From NCBI RefSeq assembly GCF_035222275.1, contig NC_085884.1, positions 2,790,001-2,854,000 on the forward strand: 64,000 nt of DNA, read 5' to 3'. Within the stretch, counting starts at the first letter, position 1. The number at the start of each line of letters is the position of its first letter. Below the pieces are notes generated by a model that worked only from the letters and a program-made list of their open reading frames with translations, was not told the DNA's origin and made no database searches. Positions 52,326-62,209 of this stretch are shown one piece after another. The stretch is from Podospora bellae-mahoneyi. Its lineage: Eukaryota > Ascomycota > Sordariomycetes > Sordariales > Podosporaceae. The position numbers and the translations under genes are program-made.

Positions 52326-54548
52326 CTACCCATACTTTCGAAATGCTGTCGGCCTCTTCCCAGAAACCTCCTTCACCGAACCCTCTTCGTCACCAACCCT
52401 TTGGTTACTGCTCAACCTCAGTTCCACCTTGCGCTCCTGACCCTCATCCTCAGTAACCCTTGCCATCAGCCTCCACACCTCCCATTTGTGCACCCCCACG
52501 CTGGTATTCTTGAGAAGCTCCGTCCCCCGACTGTTCATCGCCAATGTCATCAACTCGCCTAGCTGCTCCCACGCGCTGCTCCCAAACTTGCGATACACAC
52601 ACACCGTCCCCACAAAATGAACCACCACCAACAAGACGTGCAACAATAAAACCCCAAAAGCGAGCTTGACTGACAACCCCTCAAAGTTATACTCATACAC
52701 AAGCCTGTCTTGATCCGCCCCCACCAACGCATAATCCAATGTCGTCCCATCATTCCGGTCCTCCTCAACGTTATCCAGCCGCATCCTCGACCACGTCAAC
52801 TCAGCAAGAGCATCAACAAGATACACCGCCAACGACCTCGAAAGCACTTGATACAATTGATCGCCCCCGCCCTCGACCGCATAGTCGTAGATACGGTCAT
52901 AGGCAAAACGTGACCCGTTTGGTGTCTTGTAGTTGAACGGATCAGATGACATATCCAGCGAGTTATTCAGGCTGTTCAGCCAGGGGACCGTCAAAGTGAT
53001 GATGTCACCCAGGTCTTTTGACGCGTTCAAGGTGGCGTTTGTCATGGCGTGGGAGAATAACGGGAGGTCGCTGTTGGAATAGGACCAGACGGAGGAGCCC
53101 ACCCAGCGGGCGTCGATGAAGCAGAGGGCGAGGGAGGTGCCGGTGGTGTTGTATCTTGTCCAAAAGGTGGCTGATGCCTGGACGGGGGCGTGACGGCCGA
53201 GGTCAATGAAACCAAAGTGGCTTTTGGAGTTGTAAGCCTCGTCGAGGAGCTCGTGAGGGATGAAAAAGGTTGGGTCGGAGCGGTAATAGAGTCCTGGGTC
53301 AAGGAGGAAGTTGAATGGTGCGTCTGCCATTGTTTCGCTCTTTCGGGGATCCTTCCTTGGGCGGCTGGGGTCGGTGCACTGGATGGCGATCCGGGGTTGT
53401 TTGAGTGGTATCGAGTCTCCGGTGCTGCTGGTCAGTTTGGCGGTTCTGCGTGTCTGCACAAAGTCTGATCGGTCCATGGAATATCCCTTCGCAACCTGCG
53501 AGGCGGCCAGTTTCATGGGAGTGGTTGCACCAACCACTGTCTGCAGTGACATGGAGCTCTTCCACCATGCAATCGATTTGCCTCCTGATGTCAGGTTTGT
53601 GGGCAGACCATGAGTACCACGGGCGATGTTCGACAGCCAGGACCAGTCGATGCTGTTGGGGTTATCATATCCCGCGTGCGCACAATCCGAGGAGGTCGTA
53701 TCATTAGCTGCAGGGCAATATTCTGGGACGCTTTTCCTGTCCATCGTCTTGGGGTAGATGCTTGACAGGGGCCCTATCGCGTATGGGTCAACAGAGCGAT
53801 CTGGAGACATGTTCCACCAGCCAAGTTTGGGGAGTATCACGATACCAGAGCTCGCACCAGCCAGGGTGGCTATGGAGAAGCTGGCTACCATGATAAGCGC
53901 CATCCAGACTGACGATAAAGTGAGGTTGTGAAATTGTGTCAAAGGTGCCAAGAATGAAGAGCTGAAGAGATAAAACGGCGAGCTGAGCTGAAAGGGTGCG
54001 GTCAGGAAACCAAAGGGGATGCCCTCTGAGCCGACAAGTTTCCGCCGAATATTTGAATACAGAATCTGGAAGAGTGAGGCGACGATGAGAGTCTCGTGGA
54101 TCTTTGCTCCCACCAGCAGCGCAGACGAGATGTTTGAGTTTATGTCCGGCCACTCCATCCGATATCCATGCAAGACGAAGAGGGCTATTGTAATGGCCAT
54201 TGCTGGGAACTGGAAGACCATGAACTGGCCCACCGATCGTTCGGTATCAGTGTGGAAGATTCGTTTCCGGGGTTCCTCATTCTTTTCCTTGTCTTCGGCG
54301 TCTAGCAGGTCGTCTTCGAGTATTTGGATCCATTCCGGCTGCTTGCTATCTCGCTTTCTGCCCAGTCTGGATGGAAGCTTGGGTGGTGGTCTAGGTCTAG
54401 GTGGCAGTTTGGGTGCTGGTCTTGGTGGAAGTTCTGGTACTGGTCTTGGTGGCAGCCTGGGCGCTGGTCTGGGTGGTGGTGAGGGGGAAATGTCGAGATC
54501 ATCCTCGCCATCGAGGTGTTGATATCGCGAAACCTTTTGGCTTGACAT
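52326..54548 (-). CDS. large multi-pass membrane protein, proline-repeat N-terminus
   Basis: A single exon gives 740 residues. Residues about 24-65 are a run of PPRPxPxLPPRPxP units, which could bind SH3 or WW domains. Then follow a charged stretch, helices at about FQFPAMAITIALFVL, LIVASLFQILY, FYLFSSSFLAPL and VWMALIMVASFSIATLAGASSG, a long extracellular-type region of about 350 residues with many NxS/T sites and few Cys (residues about 250-610), a last helix (LAFGVLLLHVLLVVVHFVGTV) and a basic C-terminal tail. This layout of four N-terminal helices, a large luminal domain and one more helix is known from uncharacterised fungal membrane proteins that are often found near HET genes. I do not recognise a name. 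It is intact. Confidence 0.75.
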   Translation of the reverse strand: MSSQKVSRYQHLDGEDDLDISPSPPPRPAPRLPPRPVPELPPRPAPKLPPRPRPPPKLPSRLGRKRDSKQPEWIQILEDDLLDAEDKEKNEEPRKRIFHTDTERSVGQFMVFQFPAMAITIALFVLHGYRMEWPDINSNISSALLVGAKIHETLIVASLFQILYSNIRRKLVGSEGIPFGFLTAPFQLSSPFYLFSSSFLAPLTQFHNLTLSSVWMALIMVASFSIATLAGASSGIVILPKLGWWNMSPDRSVDPYAIGPLSSIYPKTMDRKSVPEYCPAANDTTSSDCAHAGYDNPNSIDWSWLSNIARGTHGLPTNLTSGGKSIAWWKSSMSLQTVVGATTPMKLAASQVAKGYSMDRSDFVQTRRTAKLTSSTGDSIPLKQPRIAIQCTDPSRPRKDPRKSETMADAPFNFLLDPGLYYRSDPTFFIPHELLDEAYNSKSHFGFIDLGRHAPVQASATFWTRYNTTGTSLALCFIDARWVGSSVWSYSNSDLPLFSHAMTNATLNASKDLGDIITLTVPWLNSLNNSLDMSSDPFNYKTPNGSRFAYDRIYDYAVEGGGDQLYQVLSRSLAVYLVDALAELTWSRMRLDNVEEDRNDGTTLDYALVGADQDRLVYEYNFEGLSVKLAFGVLLLHVLLVVVHFVGTVCVYRKFGSSAWEQLGELMTLAMNSRGTELLKNTSVGVHKWEVWRLMARVTEDEGQERKVELRLSSNQRVGDEEGSVKEVSGKRPTAFRKYG

Positions 54549-55661
54549 ACTGCCTCTTCAAAAGGTCTCGTTTGAACGAGGAGCTTAAGGCTGGACCTCT
54601 CGACAATAACAACAAGAAGACAATCGTGTTTTCATACTCTTGACGATACATTTGCGCTTCAACACCTTGGCGGCTAAAGCTGTGCTGTGCCACCATCGTG
54701 GGTTTGATCGCCGCACAAGCCTCCGATTTAACCAATCACAGCCAGAGCTTTGCGGGCCGACGTCGATACGGCGTAAACCTATCTTGGTAGCTGAGCCTAG
54801 CCAGCACGCCAGGCACCGGGAATACGCTGCAATCCTTCGGACACTGCCACCGGTCTAGCTTACGAATTGCACTGATGTGCAAAACTTGCTCTTGTCTTTT
54901 GTTGAGAGCTAGTTTGACTGGGAGACCGGATATCGGATATGATATGACAGGTAGGTGAGACTGGGCCAATGAGGAAGCTGTTGTTCACGCCATAATTCAT
55001 ATGGCTGATGTTCATTTGATGTTGGATGCGTTAACAGAACTACTTCTTCAATTCTGGTGTTGGCCATCCACCGTAACTCCATGCCCGTTTAATAAAGGGA
55101 TAAACATCACCTACCTCTTGCACTGATCGAGTATCACTAGAGAGCAAGCAGAATCTGGCTGGATGCCTGGGCTTCAGCCCCGCAATTGTCACGCTCATCT
55201 ATGACAACTTGCAAAAATGGCGTGACTAGCAACCGAAGGTGTAGTGGTGCTCTCTGTTATAGGACAGGTGTCTGTCGCACAGAGATGTACTCGGATTCTT
55301 TCCCAATGCAGCCATTTACGTGCGGTGGCTCTCGCCATGATTTGTCTCTCAACGCCAAGCTGATCAATAGTGGCGGAGGCTGAGGACAGCATCAAGTTCG
55401 GTCTGGGTACCAAATGATCAAGCTCATTCGGACATTTTGTCATCAGACTCTTTATCATGGTTGTGAATACGAATCATACGAGGAGCATATGTACGTCTTC
55501 GGTGATGAGATGGTCTATAAGAACCCCGGGAGACTCCAGCATGCTGTCCTAGCTTTTGCCACCAGTTCACGACCCTCTCGCAAACCCTCAACACAAGCAA
55601 CACAGACTGTGAATTGAAGCCTTGAACGAAGGGTTATCCTAATCTATTGGAAGCACTCAAG
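54549..55661. other. intergenic, divergent promoters
   Basis: About 1.1 kb between the membrane protein gene and the subtilase gene, which are transcribed away from each other. There is no supported gene. The two could share control elements here; none is recognised. Confidence 0.5.
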
Positions 55662-58040
55662 ATGGCTTCCCAACAGCCCATTCTTGAAGCACCCCCCGCT
55701 GGGCCTCCCAAAATCGCCCTGAAGCTGACCCCTGCTGGCCACAAGAAGCAACAGGAAGATCCCACATTCATTGCTGAACTGATCAACAGGGCCGAGAATG
55801 GTCGGAGTGGCTTTGTTCCCAACGTCAATCCCCTTATCCCTGAAGAAAATCGCCCTGCTCATCTTTTCAGTCGTATTGCCGCTGCTGCCGCATCTGATCC
55901 CACTGCCGACCTTCCCAACTTTGACGTCTGGTATGAGGTTGCTTTGGAGGGTCAGTCACGTCTTTCCAGAGTCGAAACAGAGACTGCGACGACCGCTCAA
56001 ACACCTGCTGATGGCGGAGATTACTCTCTTCCCAAGGAGACTCTTGAGCTCATCCACAAGCTTCATCGCCTCGAAGAGGTCGAGAGCGTCCACGCACTTC
56101 AAGCCGGTCCTCCACCTGCCGTCAATCCTAGCGATGACCCCCGAAGTGTAAATCAGGGGTACCTGGATGCGGCACCGGCTGGCATCAACGCCCGATATGC
56201 CTGGGGCTTTCCTGGTGGGGATGGCTTGGGGGTCAACATTGTCGACATGGAACAGGGATGGAAGCTTGACCACGAGGATCTTCAGGCGGCCGGTATCACA
56301 TTGATCTCGGGGTACAATGTCGCCTATTACTCCCATGGAACTGCCGTGTTGGGTGAGATGCTTCAGGTGGACAACGCCATAGGAGGAGTTGGCATTGTCC
56401 CCAAGGCGAAGGGGCGGGTTATTTCCCAGCATCGGTCGACAGGCTACAACACCGCGGCCACCATACTGGATGCCGTGAACAACATGGCCTTTGGAGATAT
56501 TCTTCTCCTTGAAGCTCAGGAAAATGACCCTGTGGGAGGGCAGTATTATTGGCCTGTCTCCGTTGCCGACGCCAACTTTGATGCCATCCGTCTGGCTTCT
56601 GCTCTGGGTATCACTGTCATTGAAGCAGCCTGCAACGGTGGGTATGACCTTGATGCCTATGTCAACCTCTCGGGCAAGTACATCTTCAACCGCTCCAGCC
56701 CAGACTATAAAGAGTCCGGTGCCACCATGGTGGGCGCCTCCAGCTCTGCCGCACCACACTACCGCCTGTGGTACTCCAACCACGGCTCCCGGGTCGACGT
56801 CTATGCCTGGGGTGAAAACATTGACACCACCTTCACCGACGACAACTCTGGCACCGACAACTCCTACACCGACTACTTCAGCGGCACTTCAGGTGCCTCT
56901 CCCATCATCGTCGGCGCAGCAGCAGCAGTCCAAGGCATAGCCAACTCCACCCTGGGATACAAATTCTCCCCCTTGCAGCTCCGCCAAATTCTCACCACAA
57001 ACGGAACACCAAGCAGCACCCCCTCCACCGACCGCATCGGCGTCATGCCCAACCTCCGTGCCATCATCGACGGCCGCTTCATCAACCTCGCCCCCGACCT
57101 CTACATAAGAGACTACCCCGCCGACAACGGCCAGGTCCCCTCGTCAGGCACAGTCTCCAACTCCCCCGACATCATCATCCGCCAAACCCCCGTCTCCAAC
57201 CCCCAAGCCCTTTTTGGGTCCGGCTCAGGCAACGAAAACAACACCTCCCTTTCCCAACCCATCCTCGCGGGGCGTGACCACAGCATCTACATCCGGTTGC
57301 TCAACCGCGGCGGGTCAGCAGCGCAGAATGCAAAGGTGACTGTATACCACGCCCCGGCAGCAACCCTCATCACCCCCAACCTGTGGACTCTAATCGGGAC
57401 AGTCACCCTCCCTTCTGCTGTCCCCACTGGTCGAGTGTTGACTGTGTCCCCGAGACTTGCCTGGCCAGCGAGTAAAGTCCCCAACGTCGGACCGGGCGGG
57501 TACTCCTTTGTGGCAGTCGCAACAACAGACAAGGACCCTGCGCCTGTCCTACCTGGTACTTTCCCCGCGTTTGTGGAGTTTGTGAGCAGGAATAATAATG
57601 TGGCTTGGAAGAGTTTCAATGTGGTCAACCCCCCGCCTGGTGGTGCTGGGGTTAGTAGATTACCTGTTGGAATCGCAGGGGCGTTTGATGCACCGAGACG
57701 CTTCGCGGTAAGGGGAGTGGGATCGTTGCCAGTGGGGAGCGAAGTTAGACTGGAGGTTCCGGGGGATTTGGCGAGGCGGTTGGGGGTTGTTACGCCTTTG
57801 GGTGTTGAGGAGAAGGGGGTGGTGGTGCTGCCGCTTCATCCTTTTGGACGGGGGGAGATTGGGGAGGGGATTTTGCCTGTTGGGAGTGTTAGTCGGTGTG
57901 AGCTTGTGGTGAAGGTGCCGGGGGAAGGGGTGAAGGGGGAGGGGCAGTGGGAGTATGAGATTGTGCAGGAGTGGGAAGGGGTGGAGGTTGGGAGGGTTAC
58001 TTGGCGGTTTGAGGGCGGTGATAAGGAGGATGTGCAGTGA
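55662..58040 (+). CDS. subtilisin-like serine protease (S8), no signal peptide
   Basis: A single exon from the ATG at 55662 (start MASQQPILEA) gives about 792 residues. The S8 catalytic triad is complete: Asp195 in GVNIVDMEQGW, His225 in YYSHGTAVLGEM and Ser410 in SGTSGASPIIVG, with oxyanion Asn325 in AACNGG. Residues 1-170 form a pro-like or regulatory N-terminal region (LELIHKLHRLEEVESVHAL) without a signal peptide or membrane helix, so the enzyme is probably cytosolic. After the catalytic domain come beta-rich regions (DLYIRDYPADNG, HSIYIRLLNRGGSAAQN, AKVTVYHAP), Ig-like or CARDB-like, as in many bacterial proteases. It lies beside a dead HET gene and a membrane protein. In Podospora anserina a cytosolic subtilase (HET-Q2) works in allorecognition; this is a family-level comparison only. 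No introns is unusual for a fungal gene of this size. Confidence 0.9.
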   Translation: MASQQPILEAPPAGPPKIALKLTPAGHKKQQEDPTFIAELINRAENGRSGFVPNVNPLIPEENRPAHLFSRIAAAAASDPTADLPNFDVWYEVALEGQSRLSRVETETATTAQTPADGGDYSLPKETLELIHKLHRLEEVESVHALQAGPPPAVNPSDDPRSVNQGYLDAAPAGINARYAWGFPGGDGLGVNIVDMEQGWKLDHEDLQAAGITLISGYNVAYYSHGTAVLGEMLQVDNAIGGVGIVPKAKGRVISQHRSTGYNTAATILDAVNNMAFGDILLLEAQENDPVGGQYYWPVSVADANFDAIRLASALGITVIEAACNGGYDLDAYVNLSGKYIFNRSSPDYKESGATMVGASSSAAPHYRLWYSNHGSRVDVYAWGENIDTTFTDDNSGTDNSYTDYFSGTSGASPIIVGAAAAVQGIANSTLGYKFSPLQLRQILTTNGTPSSTPSTDRIGVMPNLRAIIDGRFINLAPDLYIRDYPADNGQVPSSGTVSNSPDIIIRQTPVSNPQALFGSGSGNENNTSLSQPILAGRDHSIYIRLLNRGGSAAQNAKVTVYHAPAATLITPNLWTLIGTVTLPSAVPTGRVLTVSPRLAWPASKVPNVGPGGYSFVAVATTDKDPAPVLPGTFPAFVEFVSRNNNVAWKSFNVVNPPPGGAGVSRLPVGIAGAFDAPRRFAVRGVGSLPVGSEVRLEVPGDLARRLGVVTPLGVEEKGVVVLPLHPFGRGEIGEGILPVGSVSRCELVVKVPGEGVKGEGQWEYEIVQEWEGVEVGRVTWRFEGGDKEDVQ

Positions 58041-58180
58041 GAGCTGGAGACTTTGGCCGAGACGTCGTGGGTAAGGGTTGGGGAACATGCAATGATAGTC
58101 CTTATAGTTTGACGATGGTAATGAACATGGACATTGTAGGCATGGTTAAGAGTTAGGTACCATATACTGCCACGTGCAAA

Positions 58181-58748
58181 ATGCAGGTTGGTGGCAAGGC
58201 GGTCAATGCGACCATCGAGAAGCTGTGTTACCTTCATGCTTGTCTGTGGGAATGGCTTCGAGTGTTCCCGAGTAACAACACTGGCCTTCCGAGATTTAGT
58301 CCGGGGGTAGTAGTTGTTGGCCACTATATTCCAAAAGGACTATGCCTACCCGATAAGTTCATTTGTTCCACGTTTCCAACACTCATCACTACAGACAACA
58401 GTCTAAACCTCTATCTTCGCCATGGCAAGAAGCCCACGGTACTTCCACGATGCTCTCCGCCTCAGACCTCAACGATGGCTGCTGGCTGATCATCTACTCT
58501 ACGATCCTGTCTATAAGCGGGATGAACGTGATGATCTTTATGCATTCAATCTTGGTCACGAGTCTGCTTGGAGAGAGAATTGGCTTGGATGCAGGGGAGA
58601 TTGTTTGTGGCAAAGACACCTTGGACATTTGATGTTCCAGGTTGTCAGGGCAAATCCTTGCCGCATTGATTTGGAGAAAAAGCTAAAGCACTTGGGATTC
58701 TTTATGAAGCCTGAGATGCGAGTGCGATTTGTACCTCCTACTCTGTAG
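58181..58748 (+). pseudogene. cytochrome P450, C-terminal relic
   Basis: Only the last third of a microsomal-type P450 is left. The frame from 58181 reads the K helix (YLHACLWEWLRVFP, ExxR kept) and the following meander strand region (NTGLPRFSPGVVVVGHYIPKG). A second frame carries QRWLLADHLLYDPVYKRDERDDLYAFNLGHES, which leads into the heme-binding loop, where the reading slips again. The end matches the family's usual close (LEKKLKHLGFFMKPEMRVRFVP). At least three breaks and the missing two-thirds of the gene show it is dead. No upstream half was seen within the window; the sequence on its left is the subtilase gene. It could have been moved here by a partial duplication. Confidence 0.8.
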
Positions 58749-59370
58749 AATGTTCAAGGGTCAGGGTAGTCAGAAGCTCAGAGGTTCAGGGGTTCAGGGT
58801 CATCATGAGAGAGTGCGCACCATTGCACCCCAAACGCTATAATTGTTGCAGATGCAAACTCGGACGCTCACCTAGGTGTCTACACTGAAGATGTGCAATT
58901 TGAAACCTTAAACAAAGAGACTGACTACTAGACAAGGGTAGCGCTTTGTCTTGAAATTAGATTTCTTTGTCACACAGCTACCTGGTCATTGTAACGTGAT
59001 TTTTCAACGTAGATTCAGCCTGTGGGATCTCACTGGCTTTGATTACATCAGGGTAGAGAAAGTCAAGATTATTAAGATGTTGTCCGTGACTCAAGTTCGG
59101 TACCCACAACACCATCCCCAACCTTCAACAGCAAGATCATTCGCACCATAATCTTTCCGAAACTGGCTTGAGGTTGAAGCTCACTATTCTTTTGATAGCT
59201 TTGTCCGCATTAATATGCTTTCCACATTGGTGAGAAGTCTATTCAGCCCCATCGGCGCCACATAAGCCCAAGCCGGAAGGAACCACAGCCTCCGAGCCAG
59301 CTCCACAGACTCCACCCTCCTCCTCCTCACATGAGTCAAATCTCCACCACTTCTTCCAACAATCAGTCAA
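58749..59370. other. intergenic
   Basis: About 620 nt with no gene; AT-richer than the coding regions. A small direct repeat of AGGTTCAGGGGTTCAGGG type (58770-58800) is the only pattern seen. The right end is the upstream flank of tRNA-Cys. Confidence 0.5.
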
Positions 59371-59442
59371 GGACCAGTAGCTCAGGGGTAGAGCAACCGG
59401 CTGCAGTCCGGTAGGTCACGCGTTCAAATCGCGTCTAGTCCT
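59371..59442 (+). tRNA. tRNA-Cys(GCA)
   Basis: The acceptor stem GGACCAG pairs with CTAGTCC (with one C-A mismatch). The D arm is GCTC-AGGGGTA-GAGC. The anticodon arm ACCGG-CTGCAGT-CCGGT gives GCA for cysteine, and the T arm is ACGCG-TTCAAAT-CGCGT. The gene is 72 nt with no intron. T runs follow (after 59444 and near 59452), a normal Pol III terminator. Confidence 0.93.
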
Positions 59443-59854
59443 TTCCTTTTGCTTTTTTTCTCTCTCACCCCCCCTCCATGATAGGGATCTTTAGCAGGAG
59501 TTGAGACTGGCCATGTAAGTGTTAATTCAATCCAGATGTGTTTTTTTTTTTAGGTACAGTGACTCATACGGTTATATCAATGTTCTCTTAAGGTCAGTTA
59601 CCATCGGACTTCTCCTAGAGCACTCTGTCTTGCTATATATTTGCATTCGTAACGCTATACTGGCCAGTTTTGTGCTGCTGGTTCTCCCCGAGGAACATTC
59701 ACATCACGTTACATCAAAGGGTACTTTTTAGGGTAGTATACTTCTGTCATCCATTATGAATTACTATCCGTCTACCCATCCTTCTTCTCTATCTCCCTCC
59801 ATGCCCTGATCCGGTCCGGCCGTGATCACAGGCCATAAATTACAGTCACGATCA
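59443..59854. other. intergenic
   Basis: About 410 nt between tRNA-Cys and the 3' end of the next gene. It is AT-rich with a T10 run (59540-59550) and holds no credible gene. Confidence 0.5.
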
Positions 59855-62209
59855 TCACCAAGGAAAAGGCACCAACAACCGGCCCCCCACCCCCTCCTCC
59901 AACCAAACCCCAAACCTCCAAAGCTCCCCCTGAAACCTCACCCACTCATTCGGAATAGCCGTCTCCGGCTTCTCCCCCCTCTCAAAAAACACCTCCCTCA
60001 ACTCCCGCTCCGCCTCCCCCGCCCCACAAATCCAAACCTGGTATATCCCCCATGCTTCCCTCGCCCTAGCTTCATCTTCGCCGCTGTAAACAAACCTGCT
60101 CCCCATCGCGGCAGCCCTAACAATAGTCAGCACAGCCCACTGCGCATACGGCCTGATGAGCGCCTCCAACCGGTTAAACAGGATGTGGACTTTTTCGCTG
60201 GCGTAACGGCGGTTTTCGAAGGGGGCGAGGGTGGACTCGGCGATGGAGGTGGTTTGCCGGACTTGGTCGAGGGAGTAGGAGAGGTAGTGGAGTGTGTAGT
60301 AGATGAAGACTATGTGTTGGGAGGGGGACATCACGTCCGGATTGGTGAGGGAGGTGTGGAGGGCGGAGGAGAGGGAAAAGTTGGATTGGGCTTGGTAGGT
60401 GAGGTAGTCGAGGAGGGTGAGGCGTTGGAGGGAGGTGAAGGGGCGGGGGGTGGGGGGCTGGCGGGAGGGGGTGGTGATGGGAGGATTGGGGAAGGGGGTG
60501 ATTGTGACGGGGAGGTTTGGGATTGTTGGGGTTAAAGAAGGGGGAGGGGTTATGACGGGGGCAGTGAAGGTGTGTTCGGCGATGGGAGGAGGAGGAGCTG
60601 GTTTGAAGCGGCTTGGGATGAAGGGGTCTGGTCTTCGAGTTGGGAAGGCATCCAAGGGTGAGCGAGACTCGGGTGCAGTGGTTGGGAAAGGGTTTGGGGG
60701 TGCTATCGGGGTCGCGATTACAAACGGTGATGGGGTTGTGATGGGTGGCGGTATGATGTCTGCCAAGGGCGTGACTGGTTGGGGAGTTGTTACAGGTATG
60801 GGGGTGGTGACGGATGTCGCGGTTACGGCGGGCTCAGGAGCTATTACGGCTGTAGAGGTTACTACTGTTGTAGAGTTCATGACGGGTGTCGCGGTTACGG
60901 AAGAGGATGAGGTTGTGACGGTTAGCGGTATATTATCCGGCGCGGAGGTGACGGGTTCAAGAGCAATCACTGGTGTAGATGCTATGAGGGGTGTCACGGT
61001 TACGACGGGCCCGGCTATGATGTTTTTCAAGGATGCGACGGGTTCAGGGGATAATATAGGTGATGGGGGTCTGACGGATGTTGGTGTTCTGCGAGGTGGT
61101 GGTACAATCGGTGGCATCACAAGGCTTTTCAAGGACTCGACGAGGATAGAAGCTTTGACGGGTTTCGAGGTTATGGCAGGCTTTGAGACTTCATCAGATG
61201 TCGGCGCTAGAACCTCAGGACCAGCAGAGGATCCCGATTCTACATTTACTCGTGCCTTTTTCCCCTCCAGTGCCCCCCGATTCGTTTCTTCCCAACCTTG
61301 AAAAGCATATAGTGGTTGGTCAGGGCACAGCTTATAGAGCTCTCTTGGGTATTGTAATCGACTCTGGCTAGGTGTTGATACGAGCCAGCTCTTGAGAACT
61401 GGTCGAAACACGGCAGGCCTGGCTTTGATAGCCTTATGGACCCCCGGGAATTGGCTTATGAACTCGAGGATATGCTCCTGGTTTCTGGCGCACACTTCGC
61501 TGGAAACTGGAACCCCATTCTGTGGGCGTCGCTCGCCATGACCCCCGACCAAAATAGAATAGACTTTCTTTTCACCCTTCCTTCCTGTGACCTCCGCAAT
61601 GAGATCCTCAAGAAATCCGTCGATAAAGGGCTTTGAGGTTGCTGGAACAGGAGGGTCAGGGGGCTGGGCCGGAGCATCAGCACCGACAGGCCTGGTGTTG
61701 CGATCAGTAACTATTGTACTCGGCCTCTTGAGGTAGCCCAGTTGCGCGTCAGCCATCAGCCTGTCCCTCCTGCGGTTATTCAGAAGGATTTCGTTGAGGC
61801 CGCAATCTCTGCATCCATATCGCCTGCCGAGGTCTTCTGACACATAAACAGAAGGGATGGTTGTCCATTGCCTTATAGCATCTGCTTTCGCCCTCTCATT
61901 AACGCGTTCGTGTTGCTTGTACTTGCTACAGCCAGGGCATGGGCAAGTGTAACGGTTTTTGATCTCGGCGAGAAAATTGTTGATCATTTTTTGTAGTTTA
62001 TCCTCTTCCGCCTTTTCCCAAACACCCTGTGCTTTCATCCACACACATCGTTGACAGATCGCACTTGGCTTGTTAGGACCTTCGGGCGTCGCGCCTTTGC
62101 CTGAGTTCAACCGCTCAACGTCGAATCTCCTGTCCCAGTTATGATCGGGGGGCGGTGATAGGGGGCTAACCTCTTTACTCTGAGCTTCCTCGTCGTCTTT
62201 TAGAGGCAT
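59855..62209 (-). CDS. hypothetical protein, Cys-pair N-terminus and Thr/Pro-rich middle
   Basis: A single exon from the ATG at 62209 gives 784 residues. The N-terminal 160 residues contain Cys pairs (ICQRCVWMKAQG, CPCPGCSKYKQHERV, YGCRDCGLNEIL) that look like zinc-binding knuckles. Next is a mixed alpha/beta region (KVYSILVGGHGERRPQNG, HILEFISQFPGVHKAIKARP). Residues about 350-600 are a disordered Val/Thr/Pro/Ala-rich stretch with repeated short patterns (VTSTAVIAPEPAVTATSV and similar), and the last 180 residues are a helical domain (LTLLDYLTYQAQSNFSL, IYYTLHYLSYSLDQV, LFNRLEALIRPYAQWAV). There is no signal peptide or membrane helix. I do not recognise the family; it may be a lineage-specific fungal nuclear or cytosolic protein. 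The opposite strand's Gly/Val-rich frame is a shadow. Confidence 0.6.
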   Translation of the reverse strand: MPLKDDEEAQSKEVSPLSPPPDHNWDRRFDVERLNSGKGATPEGPNKPSAICQRCVWMKAQGVWEKAEEDKLQKMINNFLAEIKNRYTCPCPGCSKYKQHERVNERAKADAIRQWTTIPSVYVSEDLGRRYGCRDCGLNEILLNNRRRDRLMADAQLGYLKRPSTIVTDRNTRPVGADAPAQPPDPPVPATSKPFIDGFLEDLIAEVTGRKGEKKVYSILVGGHGERRPQNGVPVSSEVCARNQEHILEFISQFPGVHKAIKARPAVFRPVLKSWLVSTPSQSRLQYPRELYKLCPDQPLYAFQGWEETNRGALEGKKARVNVESGSSAGPEVLAPTSDEVSKPAITSKPVKASILVESLKSLVMPPIVPPPRRTPTSVRPPSPILSPEPVASLKNIIAGPVVTVTPLIASTPVIALEPVTSAPDNIPLTVTTSSSSVTATPVMNSTTVVTSTAVIAPEPAVTATSVTTPIPVTTPQPVTPLADIIPPPITTPSPFVIATPIAPPNPFPTTAPESRSPLDAFPTRRPDPFIPSRFKPAPPPPIAEHTFTAPVITPPPSLTPTIPNLPVTITPFPNPPITTPSRQPPTPRPFTSLQRLTLLDYLTYQAQSNFSLSSALHTSLTNPDVMSPSQHIVFIYYTLHYLSYSLDQVRQTTSIAESTLAPFENRRYASEKVHILFNRLEALIRPYAQWAVLTIVRAAAMGSRFVYSGEDEARAREAWGIYQVWICGAGEAERELREVFFERGEKPETAIPNEWVRFQGELWRFGVWLEEGVGGRLLVPFPW

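Noticed and set aside
50010-58040. A gasdermin-like partner for the subtilase.
   Set aside because: I looked in the flanking intergenic regions and small frames and saw no protein of that size or type in the window.
60417-61301. A Gly/Val/Thr-rich 294-codon frame on the plus strand.
   Set aside because: It is antisense to the low-complexity middle of the 784-residue protein and has no domain.
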